Source: Paenibacillus sp. FSL K6-0276
Lineage (GTDB): Bacteria; Bacillota; Bacilli; Paenibacillales; Paenibacillaceae
Assembly (NCBI RefSeq): GCF_037977235.1
Contig: NZ_CP150276.1
Span: 3,968,001 to 4,032,000, forward strand
DNA length: 64,000 nucleotides
Reading direction: 5' to 3'
Shown here in pieces: positions 25,874-34,377 of this stretch (the stretch's first letter is position 1; the number at the start of each line of letters is the position of its first letter). The position numbers and the translations under genes were made by a program. Under the pieces are notes generated by a model. That model had not been told where the DNA came from, did not search any database, and saw only the letters and a list, made by a program, of their open reading frames with translations.

Positions 25874-26599
25874 TTATACATTTAAACACGAGAAAAGTGG
25901 GATTCTCATCCTTCTCTTATACTCTCCTTCACTATTAAAAAACTGGGAATTTGGCTTACATTCTCTAATATCCTCTATCTTAAATCCAACATGTTTCAGT
26001 GACTGAAAATACTCTTCAAAAGTTCTATGGTACTTAACTACACTTTCTCCAATCCAAGGCTCCATTCTCTTACCGACTTCAAAATAGTTATCGACGATCC
26101 AGTCCGACTTTCTTTCTGAAGTTGTTGCACTATTCATGGATGATGTTAGAACCGGATGCTGTACACTAAAAATAAACTGACCATTAGGGATAAGCGCACT
26201 ACGGATACTATCAAAGATTGGTTTTAGGTCTTGTAAATAATGAATAGCCAACCGAGAGATTACCAAATCATATTTCTCTTTTGGGTAATTCCAACTCTCC
26301 ATAGTAGCATAGTGAATCTTACTTTTAGATGTATTTAACAGTTCTTTTGCCGCTTTGACCATATTACTTGAACCTTCCACACCTTCGTAAAAGTTACATC
26401 CCTGCTCAAGCAACTCATATCCGAACTTAGCATCCCCGCATCCTAAATCGAGCATCTTTTTCCCAAGTACATCGCCCATAAGATCATATATAACCGGCTT
26501 TTCAATAATGTTATTTGGGCTATCCTCTCTGTTTCTTCTCAATAAATAGTTATAGAAAAAATCCGCATTGTCATACACCGATGACCCTTTGTAATCCAA
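25874..26599 (-). CDS. Class I SAM-dependent methyltransferase
   Basis: The 241-aa protein has motif I KMLDLGCGDAKFGYELL, motif II YEGVEGSSNMV and motif IV YDLVISRLAIHYLQDL, the pattern of Methyltransf_11/25 small-molecule methyltransferases. Later segments include FSVQHPVLTS and YHRTFEEYFQSLKHVGFKIED. The TTG start at 26599 follows AAGGAGG. It begins a run of minus-strand genes that ends with DUF4184. Confidence 0.82.
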   Translation of the reverse strand: MDYKGSSVYDNADFFYNYLLRRNREDSPNNIIEKPVIYDLMGDVLGKKMLDLGCGDAKFGYELLEQGCNFYEGVEGSSNMVKAAKELLNTSKSKIHYATMESWNYPKEKYDLVISRLAIHYLQDLKPIFDSIRSALIPNGQFIFSVQHPVLTSSMNSATTSERKSDWIVDNYFEVGKRMEPWIGESVVKYHRTFEEYFQSLKHVGFKIEDIRECKPNSQFFNSEGEYKRRMRIPLFSCLNV

Positions 26600-27100
26600 A
26601 AGAATACCTCCTTACTGTTAGAAAATACTTTTGGGTAATTTTAGCATTTAAAACAACCTTATACTACCGATAATCTCATTTAGCTACTTAAACCTATCAT
26701 TAAAAAAACACCTCGATGGTAACATTTTTTAGAATGTAACTTGATGAAATATATGATCCTCCACTTGATGTGGTGCTTAATTCCCTACCCTAAATGTTGT
26801 TAAACTCTTTCTCAGCAGAAGCAATTTGTATATAGCATTAGAAAAATCTATCAACTTAGAATTAATAACTTCAAAAAATACGGTCAAGGAATTGGCCGAG
26901 AACCTGGCTTGTTTCTCAGCTTGAATCAAGGTCTTTGTTTCATTGGTGAGAATGATGCTGGATGATTTCCAACTATTCATCCTAGTAGTTTATCCTATGA
27001 GGTTAGATGAAACTAATAGTTTACATAATACTTCCTATTGACTAGAATTATGTGTAGAAAGATATCTTTACATAAAATTATCCAAAGGAGACTTAATAAC
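26600..27100. other. Gene-poor AT-rich region before the 5'-nucleotidase
   Basis: I see no convincing gene. A 67-codon open frame on the minus strand (26777-26980) has no clear ribosome binding site and matches nothing I recognise. The last ~40 bases hold the ribosome binding site of the nucleotidase gene. An A/T-rich imperfect hairpin near 26,705-26,730 might end the methyltransferase-side transcription, but it is weak. Confidence 0.4.
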
Positions 27101-29362
27101 ATGCAGAAATTTGCTCCAAAGAGTTATGTAGGACTGTTGCTCATATTTGTGTTATGCGCCACAACTCTTGTCACTCCTCTCTCCAGCAACAAAGTTCAAG
27201 CCGCAGAGGCTAAACCCGAAACAACCATAACACTGCTTGGAACATCGGATATCCACGGACGGTTTATGCCATGGGATTACGCGCTCGACGGCCCGAACAA
27301 GACGGGCAGCTTGACTCAGCTGTACACGATTGTGAAAAAGGTTCGTGAAGAGAATCCGAACACTCTCTTGCTTGATGCAGGAGACATGATACAAGATAAC
27401 TCTGCAGAATTGTTTAATAATCAACCCAAATCTCCAATGATGGTAGCCATGAATGAGATGAAATACGATGCTTGGGTTATGGGCAACCATGAGTTTAATT
27501 TCGGACTTGATGTGCTGCAAAAAATCTCCTCACAATTTAAGGGACAACCCTTAGTAGGGAACGTATTCAAAGAAAATGGCGACCGGTACATGCCGGCTTA
27601 TACCATTATTGAGAAGGCCGGGATCAAAATTGGCATTATCGGCATGAATACACCCATGATTACTGAGTTTGAAAAGGGAACCGACCACCTAGACGGAATT
27701 ATCGTGAAGGATCCTGTAGAAGAAACAAAAAAAGCCATTGCAGAGTTGAAAGGCAAGGTTGATGTCATTGTAGGTCTCATGCATATGGGCCTTGATAATG
27801 AGAATGGAAAAGCAGGTACAGGTGTAACGGATATCGCTAATGCGAATCCAGAGTTAACTGCTATTTTCGCCGGACATATGCATACACTTGTTGAATCGAA
27901 GACAGTGAACGGCGTGCTGATCTCTGAACCTAATAAATATGGATCGCATATTTCGCGTATCGACCTGACGTTCACGAAGCAAGGGGATAAAGTGGTACTG
28001 AAAGACAAACAAGCAACGGCTCTGGCAGTAAAAGCCTCAGACGGTTCGTTTGAGGAATCCGATGCCGGACTAGAGGGCATTTTAAAGCCATTTCACGAGT
28101 TCGCACGTGCGGATGCCAATACCGTTGTTGCTGAACTAAAGGGAACGAATCTTGTCCCATCGAATGAAATTCAAGGCATTACTACTGTTCAAATCCAGGA
28201 GACTCCGTTATCGGACTTCTTCAGCGAAGTGATGCTGCACTACAGCAAGGCCGATGTCGTCGCTCACCAGATTGATAATGATAAGGCTAAACTAGATGTT
28301 GGGCCGATTAAGAAAAAAGATATTGCTTACAATTATCAATTTGCGCTTGGTGAAGTTACGGTGTACCAGGTAACAGGCAAAGACTTAAAAGACTATATGG
28401 AATGGGCAGTAGGTTATTTCAACTCGACGCGTCCAGGCGATGTAACCATCAGCTTCGACTCCAAGAGACGTGCCTCTAAATACAGCACCAATGATTTCTT
28501 TGGAGGAGTATCTTATGAAGTTGATTTGTCCGAGCCTTATGGAAGCAGAATTAAGAACCTGAAGTATGCGAGTGGCGCTTCCGTGAAGGCAGACGATAGT
28601 CTGAAGCTTGGAATGAACGCCTACCGAATGGAAGCCCTGAAAGCTAAAGGTGGGGCTCTGGAAGGAAGAACATTCAAGCAGCTCTGGTCTTCTAAAGATG
28701 CTACTGCCTATGGCGAAAATAAAGGTACCATTCGAAATCTCTCTATCGCTTATTTGAAAGATGTAAAAAAAGGCGTGTACGAACCAACAATCCATCATAA
28801 TTGGAAAGTGACAGGTATCGATACGACAGCGCCGGCGCGTGTTGATGTCGTGGAACTGATTAATGCCGGTATTCTATCTGTTCCAACAACGGAAGATGGT
28901 AAATATTCAAATATAGCTTCCATTAACATTCTAGATTCGGTTACCCATGAAGAAATCGCTGAGCTCTCTACAAAGGCGAATGTAAACCAAGCGTTGTTCT
29001 CCGACGTAAAAACCAAAGGTGATTTCTATCAAAAGCTGAATCAAGCGAGAAAAACCTCAGCTGGTGTAGTAGTTGAAGAACAACCTAAACCTAGTGAACC
29101 TGCAGTTGTTGAAGAGCAGGCTAAACCAGAGCCAGTTACACCTGTACAAGAATCTACGGGTAAAACAGAGAAGCAAGCCAAAGTTACAGCTTATTTCTTG
29201 AATGTACGCGCTAACGCCTCATCCAAAGCAAAAATTTATACAGCATTGCCTAAGGATACCGTCTTGGAGGTACTAAGCACCGATAAGTATGGATGGGTGA
29301 AGATCAACTTTAACGGCAAAGAAGCCTATGTGTACGGACAATATGTAAAAATGTTGCCTTAA
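27101..29362 (+). CDS. Secreted 5'-nucleotidase / 2',3'-cyclic phosphodiesterase with C-terminal SH3b domain
   Basis: About 753 aa. It has a signal peptide (YVGLLLIFVLCATTLVTPL ... VQAAEA). The calcineurin-like metallophosphatase domain is at ~45-320, with metal-binding motifs TSDIHGRF, LLDAGDMIQD, MGNHEFNFG and FAGHMHT. A 5_nucleotid_C domain follows (~350-570), then a linker rich in Pro/Glu/Lys and an SH3b domain at the end (FLNVRANASSKAKIY ... GWVKINF). It scavenges nucleotides outside the cell, and the SH3 domain suggests cell-wall binding. ATG 27101 follows AAAGGAG. Its own terminator follows. Confidence 0.88.
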   Translation: MQKFAPKSYVGLLLIFVLCATTLVTPLSSNKVQAAEAKPETTITLLGTSDIHGRFMPWDYALDGPNKTGSLTQLYTIVKKVREENPNTLLLDAGDMIQDNSAELFNNQPKSPMMVAMNEMKYDAWVMGNHEFNFGLDVLQKISSQFKGQPLVGNVFKENGDRYMPAYTIIEKAGIKIGIIGMNTPMITEFEKGTDHLDGIIVKDPVEETKKAIAELKGKVDVIVGLMHMGLDNENGKAGTGVTDIANANPELTAIFAGHMHTLVESKTVNGVLISEPNKYGSHISRIDLTFTKQGDKVVLKDKQATALAVKASDGSFEESDAGLEGILKPFHEFARADANTVVAELKGTNLVPSNEIQGITTVQIQETPLSDFFSEVMLHYSKADVVAHQIDNDKAKLDVGPIKKKDIAYNYQFALGEVTVYQVTGKDLKDYMEWAVGYFNSTRPGDVTISFDSKRRASKYSTNDFFGGVSYEVDLSEPYGSRIKNLKYASGASVKADDSLKLGMNAYRMEALKAKGGALEGRTFKQLWSSKDATAYGENKGTIRNLSIAYLKDVKKGVYEPTIHHNWKVTGIDTTAPARVDVVELINAGILSVPTTEDGKYSNIASINILDSVTHEEIAELSTKANVNQALFSDVKTKGDFYQKLNQARKTSAGVVVEEQPKPSEPAVVEEQAKPEPVTPVQESTGKTEKQAKVTAYFLNVRANASSKAKIYTALPKDTVLEVLSTDKYGWVKINFNGKEAYVYGQYVKMLP

Positions 29363-29392
29363 TCATAGCTGTTTAGTGCAATCTTAACCAAA

Positions 29393-29433
29393 AAACCAGC
29401 AAATCTCCTTTGGCCGGAGGCTTGCTGGTTTTT
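29393..29433 (+). terminator. Terminator of the 5'-nucleotidase gene
   Basis: AACCAGCAA / TTGCTGGTT stem with an inner CTCC/GGAG pair set, followed by five T. Confidence 0.88.
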
Positions 29434-29439
29434 ATTTAC

Positions 29440-30160
29440 AGTCAATGGTAGCGAAATAGTAGGCACCAAACTATAAATTTCCTAGAATGGATCATTAATG
29501 TTCTCTACTCACTGCTATTTCTAACATGGCATAGCATTTAGACAAAAAATCAGCTTATACATTTTGAATATTAAAGAAATGTATAGGCTATATTTTGTAT
29601 TATTAAGGACCAGACAGATCTTTAGGACAAGGAGAACAAATCTGTACCCTTAAGAGGAAATATCAATATCAAGTTCATGAATTATGGCTCTAGCAGTTCC
29701 TAGAAGTTGCTTCAAAACGTGGATAATTTCTTCCCTGTAAGTCGCTCCTAAAGGTAATTATTTTCATTTCTAAGCTCTACCATTTCTTCTATTTGATTAA
29801 ATATTAGTGTTTTAAGACTCTGTAATGTTTGATGTGGTAATTCCTCACCTCATCCATATGTTTCTAAAGCTGAACGTTCTTTTTAATTCATCTGCTCATT
29901 CCTCCGAACCAAATTGGCCAACCTCTTGTCCCGCAAAAAAATATGTAAGCTGTTCGATAAGTGTACATAATGCTTGATATTGTTCTTCTTCTGATCTACT
30001 CCGTGGAAATTCACACCAGCTGCTTTCATAATTCCAACTACAGTATCGAGATTTCGCAATCTTTCACTTCAAATCACAAAATAAAATGAATGTTAGAAAA
30101 ATGTTAGAAAAACAATTCAATAAATGACCGTTCTTCTCCTTCTATCCAGCATTCCAACAA
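29440..30160. other. Intergenic region with a decayed coding remnant
   Basis: On the minus strand (about 30,070 to 29,650) an interrupted frame reads VGIMKAAGVNFHGVDQ ... HLSNSLHIFLRDKRLANLV, and after stops SALETYG and HQTLQSLKTLIFNQIEEMVEL. It contains at least four in-frame stops. The family is not recognised. A further imperfect hairpin (AGCTTATACATTT / AAATGTATAGGCT, 29,552-29,589) lies between it and the nucleotidase terminator. The region is next to the tRNA scar and looks like old debris. Confidence 0.45.
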
Positions 30161-30199
30161 AGACAAAAAGAAGAGAAACCTTATAAATCAAGGCTTCTC
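30161..30199 (-). terminator. Terminator of the lost tRNA-Leu gene
   Basis: Stem GAGAAGCCTT / AAGGTTTCTC (one G-U) and a T-rich tail (TTCTTTTTGTC) on the minus strand, 17 bases past the tRNA 3' end. Confidence 0.75.
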
Positions 30200-30215
30200 C
30201 GATTTGAAACAGTGA

Positions 30216-30270
30216 TGCGGTCAAGAGGACTCGAACCTCCACGTCATTGCTGATACTAGAACCTGAATCT
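30216..30270 (-). tRNA. tRNA-Leu(CAG), 3' fragment only
   Basis: On the minus strand the sequence reads AAGATT-CAG-GTTCTAG (anticodon loop and 3' stem, anticodon at 30263-30265), a short variable arm TCA-GCAA-TGA, a T-arm GGAGG-TTCGAGT-CCTC and the acceptor 3' strand TTGACCGCA. The D-arm and 5' acceptor strand are missing. Upstream sequence is unrelated (serine-hydrolase coding sequence ending inside the tRNA fragment). A 3' tRNA piece with its terminator intact is the classic scar of site-specific integration into a tRNA gene, so this is likely a displaced att site. It is not a functional tRNA. Confidence 0.8.
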
Positions 30271-31366
30271 TGTGTTCAAATAAGTTCCAGTATATTTAGC
30301 AGCTTCTGATGCAGGCAATGGGAGATACGTTGGCGTCTCTGGAGCTTTCTTTTCAGGGAAATAGTGATCCATCAAGGCTTCATAGATATCTAAGCTCATC
30401 ATTGTGTCATTGTTATAGGACATGTAGAAAGCCGTATTCTCCTCCAGGCATATTTCCACCTTTGAGAACCACATGATAGCCATTCATCAGATCATTACGA
30501 TACCCTTCAAATCCTCCAATCGTCGTCATCGGAAGCGATTCATTCGCAAATACAGAATAGGTTTACATCATCTTCGTGGTTTCTTTACTAATGATTTGCT
30601 TTCCATTCACGCTACCTTGTTGTTGAAAAAGAGTTAAATATTTAGCCATATCTTCACCTGTTGAAAGGATGCTGCCCTGTGGCCCATCGGTTGGAGCATG
30701 CCCAAAGGTTGGATGAGGTTTACCCTCTGGACTATAATGTGTGGCCATTCTATCTAAAAGCTTTGGGGTAAATCGAGCACTAGTAGAGTTCATTCCTAGC
30801 GGTTTGAACACATGGTTCTCCATATACTTATAAAACGGGGTGCCACTTACGTTCTCAATCGCATAACCAGCAAGTAAAAATGCAAAATTATCATAGGTAT
30901 ACGCTTCACCAGGTGTCCGAACGACCGTCGGCATATGCTCCGTCATAAACTTTTTCATGTGGATATCTTGATCTACATATTCCGGTCCAACAAAGTTAGC
31001 TTTATCTGGGTAATCAAAGCCCGTTGTGTAAGACAACATATTTCTTAAGGTTAACGGAGTTTCCGTTTCATTAGGTACTTTCATTCCTCCAAGATACGCA
31101 TTGATATCGTGATCAAGATCCATCTTTTCTTGTTCCACTAGCTGCAGAGCTGCTAAAGCTGTAAATGTCTTCGACACGGATGCGATCTGAAAGACGGTAT
31201 TCTTATCGACAAGGGTTTTCTTTTCTTTGTCCGCATATCCGTACCCTTTATTCACGAGCACCTTTCCGTCTTTAACCACTACAAAATTGGATCCGTTCAC
31301 ATTGTATTCCTTCATTTTCTGCGCAAATATAGGGTCCGCGAAAGCCTCGATTTCTTTTCCATTAGG
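30256..31366 (-). pseudogene. Serine hydrolase (beta-lactamase fold), degraded at both ends
   Basis: The frame begins after a stop at PNGKEIEAFADPIFAQK without signal peptide or start. It contains the SxxK motif (ASVSKTFTALAAL) and YDN (YTYDNFAFLL), then hits TAA at 30563-30565 after KETTKMM. Beyond the stop it continues (TYSVFANESLPMTTIGGFEGY ... LKGGNMPGG) and then shifts frame into ENTAFYMSYN. The 3' end runs into the tRNA-Leu fragment, whose TAG supplies the stop after NTRFRF. At least one nonsense mutation, one frameshift and two truncations are present. Confidence 0.85.
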
Positions 31367-31401
31367 CTATGTTAATTCCTAATGTTGATAATTGAATAAC
31401 A

Positions 31402-31415
31402 CGAACAATTGTTCT
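31402..31415. promoter_or_regulatory. LexA-like box
   Basis: CGAACAATTGTTCT contains GAAC-N4-GTTC, the core of the Bacillales SOS box, with perfect dyad symmetry over 12 bp. It lies between two gene fragments inside the putative integrated segment, so it may be a relic of an SOS-controlled element gene. Chance occurrence is possible. Confidence 0.3.
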
Positions 31416-31456
31416 ATAATTATAGATATAACTGATTGTTCGGAGTTGATTTAACT

Positions 31457-31615
31457 GTGGAACTAAAGCAAGTAAAGAGGCTTGCTGAAGCATTGGACGA
31501 TAGCGGCAAACAAGAAATTGTATATTTTTTACAATCTCGAATAATAAGAATTATGAGAATACCAAGGCAATTAAGAAACATATGTTGGTCACATCATGTT
31601 TGTTTAGGACAATGA
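31457..31615 (+). pseudogene. Short N-terminal gene scrap (transposase-like)
   Basis: A GTG-started frame of 52 codons begins VELKQVKRLAEALDDSGKQ and continues EIVYFLQSR before losing coding character. The opening resembles the helical N-terminus of some IS transposases (IS1595-like), but no zinc ribbon or catalytic part follows. It is followed 35 bp later by the lipoprotein gene. I call it a remnant with low certainty. Confidence 0.3.
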
Positions 31616-31650
31616 ACACAAATTCTTCGATTAGAATGGGGGTGTGATAT

Positions 31651-32115
31651 TTGAAGTATTTGATTCCAATTCTGTTGTTCGTATTATTAATTGGTTGTAC
31701 AAAAAATAACGAAATACCGAAAGAACAATCCGTTTCGAAAAGCTATCTTGAGAATAAGGGCTTCCAGGTAATTTCTTATGAAGGGCATGCTGAGAGTTAC
31801 GAACTGACAAAACAGAAAATCGTAACACTACCTTATATGATTTATTGGGGATTGCAACTTGTTGACCCGTCCATATATTTTGGCAAGACAATAAACATTG
31901 AAAAGTTTATCGTCAAGAATCATCCGCTAACTCAAGGAAAAGTTGATGTTTATGTTTACGAAGTTAATGGTCAACCCATCGGAGGGACTTCGTATCCACA
32001 TGGCGATACATCAGTCGGTGGGTATTGGTCTTTAGAAGGTAAAACGTTGGAAGAACTTCAACCTAAGTCCTTTCAAGATTGGCAAAAGGACTGGTTAAAC
32101 AAATATAGTAATTAA
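31651..32115 (+). CDS. Putative lipoprotein of unknown function
   Basis: The 154-aa protein has a TTG start behind GGGGGTG and a type II signal peptide (KYLIPILLFVLLIGC, lipobox LIGC), so it is predicted to be anchored to the outer face of the membrane. The mature part has YLENKGFQVISYEGHAESYEL, a long-helix/beta domain, and a Gly/Tyr-rich SYPHGDTSVGGYWSLEGKT. I do not recognise the family. It has its own terminator and lies in the accessory segment between the tRNA scar and the IS element. Confidence 0.7.
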   Translation: MKYLIPILLFVLLIGCTKNNEIPKEQSVSKSYLENKGFQVISYEGHAESYELTKQKIVTLPYMIYWGLQLVDPSIYFGKTINIEKFIVKNHPLTQGKVDVYVYEVNGQPIGGTSYPHGDTSVGGYWSLEGKTLEELQPKSFQDWQKDWLNKYSN

Positions 32116-32118
32116 GCG

Positions 32119-32150
32119 AATGGGCATAATTAAACGCCCATTTATTTTGA
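32119..32150 (+). terminator. Terminator of the lipoprotein gene
   Basis: AATGGGC / GCCCATT stem, 10-nt loop, then TATTTTG. Confidence 0.7.
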
Positions 32151-32170
32151 GCTTAAATCAACAATATTGT

Positions 32171-32341
32171 TTAACACAGCCTTCCATTAAAAGCTCCTTT
32201 AGCGCTGTTTGACCTTTCTTCCGTCGTATTTTGAGATTCAGTCGTGTTTGTTGCGTTAGTGGAGACTGGTGCTGAACATGCTGTAAATACTGCTGTTGAT
32301 AATAGTGCGATGACGCTGAGCCTGCGTGTCTTTTTCTTCAT
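32171..32341 (-). pseudogene. Lipoprotein gene, N-terminal 56 codons only
   Basis: Behind a GAGGAGAATGG site, ATG 32341 opens KKKTRRLSVIALLSTAVF with lipobox FTAC, then a Ser/Thr/Asn-rich linker (TNATNTTESQNTTEE) and a stop after GAFNGRLC. Signal, lipobox and linker are perfect but no folded domain follows. I read it as a lipoprotein truncated at its 3' side, although a very short secreted lipopeptide cannot be excluded. It ends 55 bp past the previous gene's stop, on the opposite strand. Confidence 0.6.
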
Positions 32342-32497
32342 AATCCATTCTCCTCTATTGGGTTATTTGTGAATAGCGAACCTGTTCTGAGTATCACAAA
32401 CTGAATGTCATTCTAGCTAGAAACGTTCTGTCACCAATTAGCTTTGTTACATGTCATATGACGTGTCGGTTATTTAAAAAAAAGACACCAACAAGGA

Positions 32498-32514
32498 GTG
32501 AGGCCACTGAAAAA
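32498..32514 (+). repeat. IS1182-type terminal inverted repeat, transposase 3' side
   Basis: GTGAGGCCACTGAAAAA, perfect inverted copy of 34361-34377. Confidence 0.92.
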
Positions 32515-32553
32515 CGTGTGTTTTAAGAATCTGTAAAATGAGCTTAAACAGCT

Positions 32554-32594
32554 AAAGGCGAATTCCCCTCCATTCTGAGTGAGAATTCGCCTTT
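32554..32594. terminator. Hairpin downstream of the transposase gene
   Basis: A perfect 12-bp stem, AAAGGCGAATTC / GAATTCGCCTTT, with ATTTTATG after it on the plus strand. It probably ends transposase mRNA and also blocks transcription entering the IS from outside. Confidence 0.7.
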
Positions 32595-32617
32595 ATTTTA
32601 TGTATTCCTCATGCTCT

Positions 32618-34030
32618 TTACTTTAATAGCGTCAATATTCTTTTGAGATTTACTGCAAATATAGCCATTGCTCCTTGCATGTGCATGCCGACGAGACCTG
32701 AGGAAGATGCCACATCATACCCATGTCTGTGTTTTAGTTCACTATTCTTTGCTTCAATTTTATAACGTTCTCTTGCCTTCTCTTTAAAATATTCACTTTC
32801 TTGGAAAGTTTGCTGCTCGCTATGCTCCGTTGATTTGATACTGATTGAATAGGTTTTCGATTTTGCTCCTTCTTTATAACAACCTTCTTTTAAGGGGCAT
32901 TGCTTACACTTATCGATATCAAAGTAATAGGTATCTACTTGATTTGCTCCTACATTTTTTGTCCCCGTACGTGCCCTGCGAGTTGCCATCTGTCCGGCTT
33001 TACAAACGTACATTCCTGCATCTTTATTAAACTCAAATTCATTTTCTTTTTTACGTTTTCCTTGCGTAATTAATGGGTGTAATTTGGATACTAATTGCAA
33101 TCCATTTTCATGGGCATATTGGATATTCTCTTTCTCAGAATAGGCTGTATCTCCAATGATCGTATCGATTTCCATACCCGTTTTACGACTTTTAGTAATC
33201 AAGGATTGAAGTTGTTTTCCATCACTTTTTTCACCTGTTGTAATTACTGCAGCTGTAATAATACGTTCATCATTCATTGCAAGATGTGTTTTATAGCCAA
33301 AGAAAGAGGAATCTGCCGTTTTGTGACCTACACGTGCATCTGGATCATTTGAGAATTGGAGGTGCTCCACGTGATCTTCTACGATTTCTTTTAAGTAGTT
33401 CAACTTTTCCTTTACCTTTGGGTATTCGCGGATGCTTTCTTCTTTTTCCACGACGTCAATTACTTTTTGGCAATAGTCCAGTTCATCCACTAATTCGTTT
33501 GTCGTTGTTTTTGGCGGGAATTTATCTTTCATGTTTTCATTGATCTGATAAACTGCCTTCCGCAATAGCTTAGACTTCTCCATCAAAATTTCTTTTGGTG
33601 ATTGTTGATTGAATCGTGATTTTGTGTGGGTAGCATCCACAATAATTGATCGGCTCTTAATGATTTCTTTTTCCAATGCGATTTCCACCGTTTTTTGAAT
33701 CAGCATGTCGAGCAGGTTCACGTCTTTCAACCGGAGTTTACGAAACTTCGTGAGTGAACTAGGATTGATGACCTCATCTTCAGGCGCCATATCTAAGAAG
33801 TATTTGAGGGACATATCATATTTAGAACGTTCTACGACATCGACATCTGATAAATCAAAGATCGATTTTAGTAATAAATACTTGAACATACGAATGGGAG
33901 GCACGGCATTGCGACCATTATCCAGGCAATATTTATTCTGTAATTCTTCATGAACAAAGGAAAAATCTACGAGGTCATTTATTTGTCGTAGCATATTATC
34001 TTTAGGTACGACGATATCGTAAATAGCCAT
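32618..34030 (-). CDS. IS1182-family transposase
   Basis: Full-length 470-aa DDE transposase. The N-terminal DUF772-type domain has VDFSFVHEELQNKYCLDNGR and PPIRMFKYLLLKSIFDLSD. The catalytic core has IIVDATHTKSRF (first Asp), a second Asp in IIGDTAYSEKENI, and the C-terminal Glu in RERYKIEAKNSELKHRHGYD. A Cys cluster (CKQCPLKEGC) is typical of the family. No frameshifts are visible. The gene fills most of the IS and has a poor ribosome binding site, consistent with low expression. Confidence 0.92.
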   Translation of the reverse strand: MAIYDIVVPKDNMLRQINDLVDFSFVHEELQNKYCLDNGRNAVPPIRMFKYLLLKSIFDLSDVDVVERSKYDMSLKYFLDMAPEDEVINPSSLTKFRKLRLKDVNLLDMLIQKTVEIALEKEIIKSRSIIVDATHTKSRFNQQSPKEILMEKSKLLRKAVYQINENMKDKFPPKTTTNELVDELDYCQKVIDVVEKEESIREYPKVKEKLNYLKEIVEDHVEHLQFSNDPDARVGHKTADSSFFGYKTHLAMNDERIITAAVITTGEKSDGKQLQSLITKSRKTGMEIDTIIGDTAYSEKENIQYAHENGLQLVSKLHPLITQGKRKKENEFEFNKDAGMYVCKAGQMATRRARTGTKNVGANQVDTYYFDIDKCKQCPLKEGCYKEGAKSKTYSISIKSTEHSEQQTFQESEYFKEKARERYKIEAKNSELKHRHGYDVASSSGLVGMHMQGAMAIFAVNLKRILTLLK

Positions 34031-34071
34031 AAATGGACTGAGGTTAAGGGATTAATCATTATACAGCAAAA

Positions 34072-34112
34072 CAGGACACCCATCCTCGAAAAGATCGAGG
34101 ATGGGTGTCCTG
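34072..34112. repeat. Perfect 17-bp stem hairpin in the IS leader
   Basis: CAGGACACCCATCCTCG (34072-34088), 7-nt loop AAAAGAT, then the exact complement (34096-34112). It lies 42 bp upstream of the transposase start. It could sequester translation of read-through RNA or be a DNA or RNA structure used in transposition. Confidence 0.9.
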
Positions 34113-34187
34113 GAATGGAGTTTTCACGGGCCTCCAAAATACGCCTGTATAACTTGAACTTAAAAAACATTAGAGGCGAGTAGCGAA

Positions 34188-34306
34188 GGGGAAATTTGGA
34201 ACTGTAGGAGTGATAGCGACCGCCTTTGTCTCCGGATTTCAACCGCAAATAGCGATTTAATCAAGAAATCTGGAGACAACAGCGGCCGGTAGTCCAAATA
34301 TTCCCC
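34188..34306. ncRNA. Long imperfect hairpin in the non-coding IS end
   Basis: GGGGAA-TTTGGA (34188-34200) pairs with TCCAAA-TTCCCC (34293-34306). Further in, GTCTCCGGATTTC (34228-34240) pairs with GAAATCTGGAGAC (34265-34277, one mismatch), with partial GACCGC/GCGG pairing between. The whole makes an extended ~119-nt fold. Whether it is transcribed is unknown, so the ncRNA label is a hypothesis; it might instead be a recombination-site structure. Confidence 0.45.
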
Positions 34307-34360
34307 GTATTTAAACCTACTCCTTAAATGTATAGCCTTAAGTTAAATTAGTAACTGGAC

Positions 34361-34377
34361 TTTTTCAGTGGCCTCAC
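34361..34377 (-). repeat. IS1182-type terminal inverted repeat, leader side
   Basis: TTTTTCAGTGGCCTCAC, perfect inverted copy of 32498-32514. Confidence 0.92.

Larger units (their letters stand above)
32498..34377 (-). mobile_element. Complete IS1182-family insertion sequence (1,880 bp)
   Basis: Bounded by perfect 17-bp terminal inverted repeats GTGAGGCCACTGAAAAA (32498-32514) and TTTTTCAGTGGCCTCAC (34361-34377). It holds one intact 470-codon transposase on the minus strand. The flanks, AAAGACAC on the left and GTGTCTTT on the right, form the two arms of a terminator stem split by the insertion. No clear target duplication is visible. The 330 bp upstream of the transposase are non-coding and strongly structured (two hairpins, described separately). 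The intact transposase and perfect ends suggest a recent, possibly active copy. Confidence 0.92.

Noticed and set aside
26777..26980. 67-aa gene on the minus strand
   Set aside because: No ribosome binding site, no recognisable domain and biased composition; treated as chance open frame.
30216..30270. Functional tRNA-Leu gene
   Set aside because: D-arm and 5' acceptor strand are absent; upstream sequence cannot pair with the acceptor end.
34072..34306. CRISPR-like repeats or riboswitch in the hairpin-rich stretch
   Set aside because: The repeats are inverted, unique, and lie inside the IS ends; there is no spaced direct-repeat series and no known aptamer pattern.
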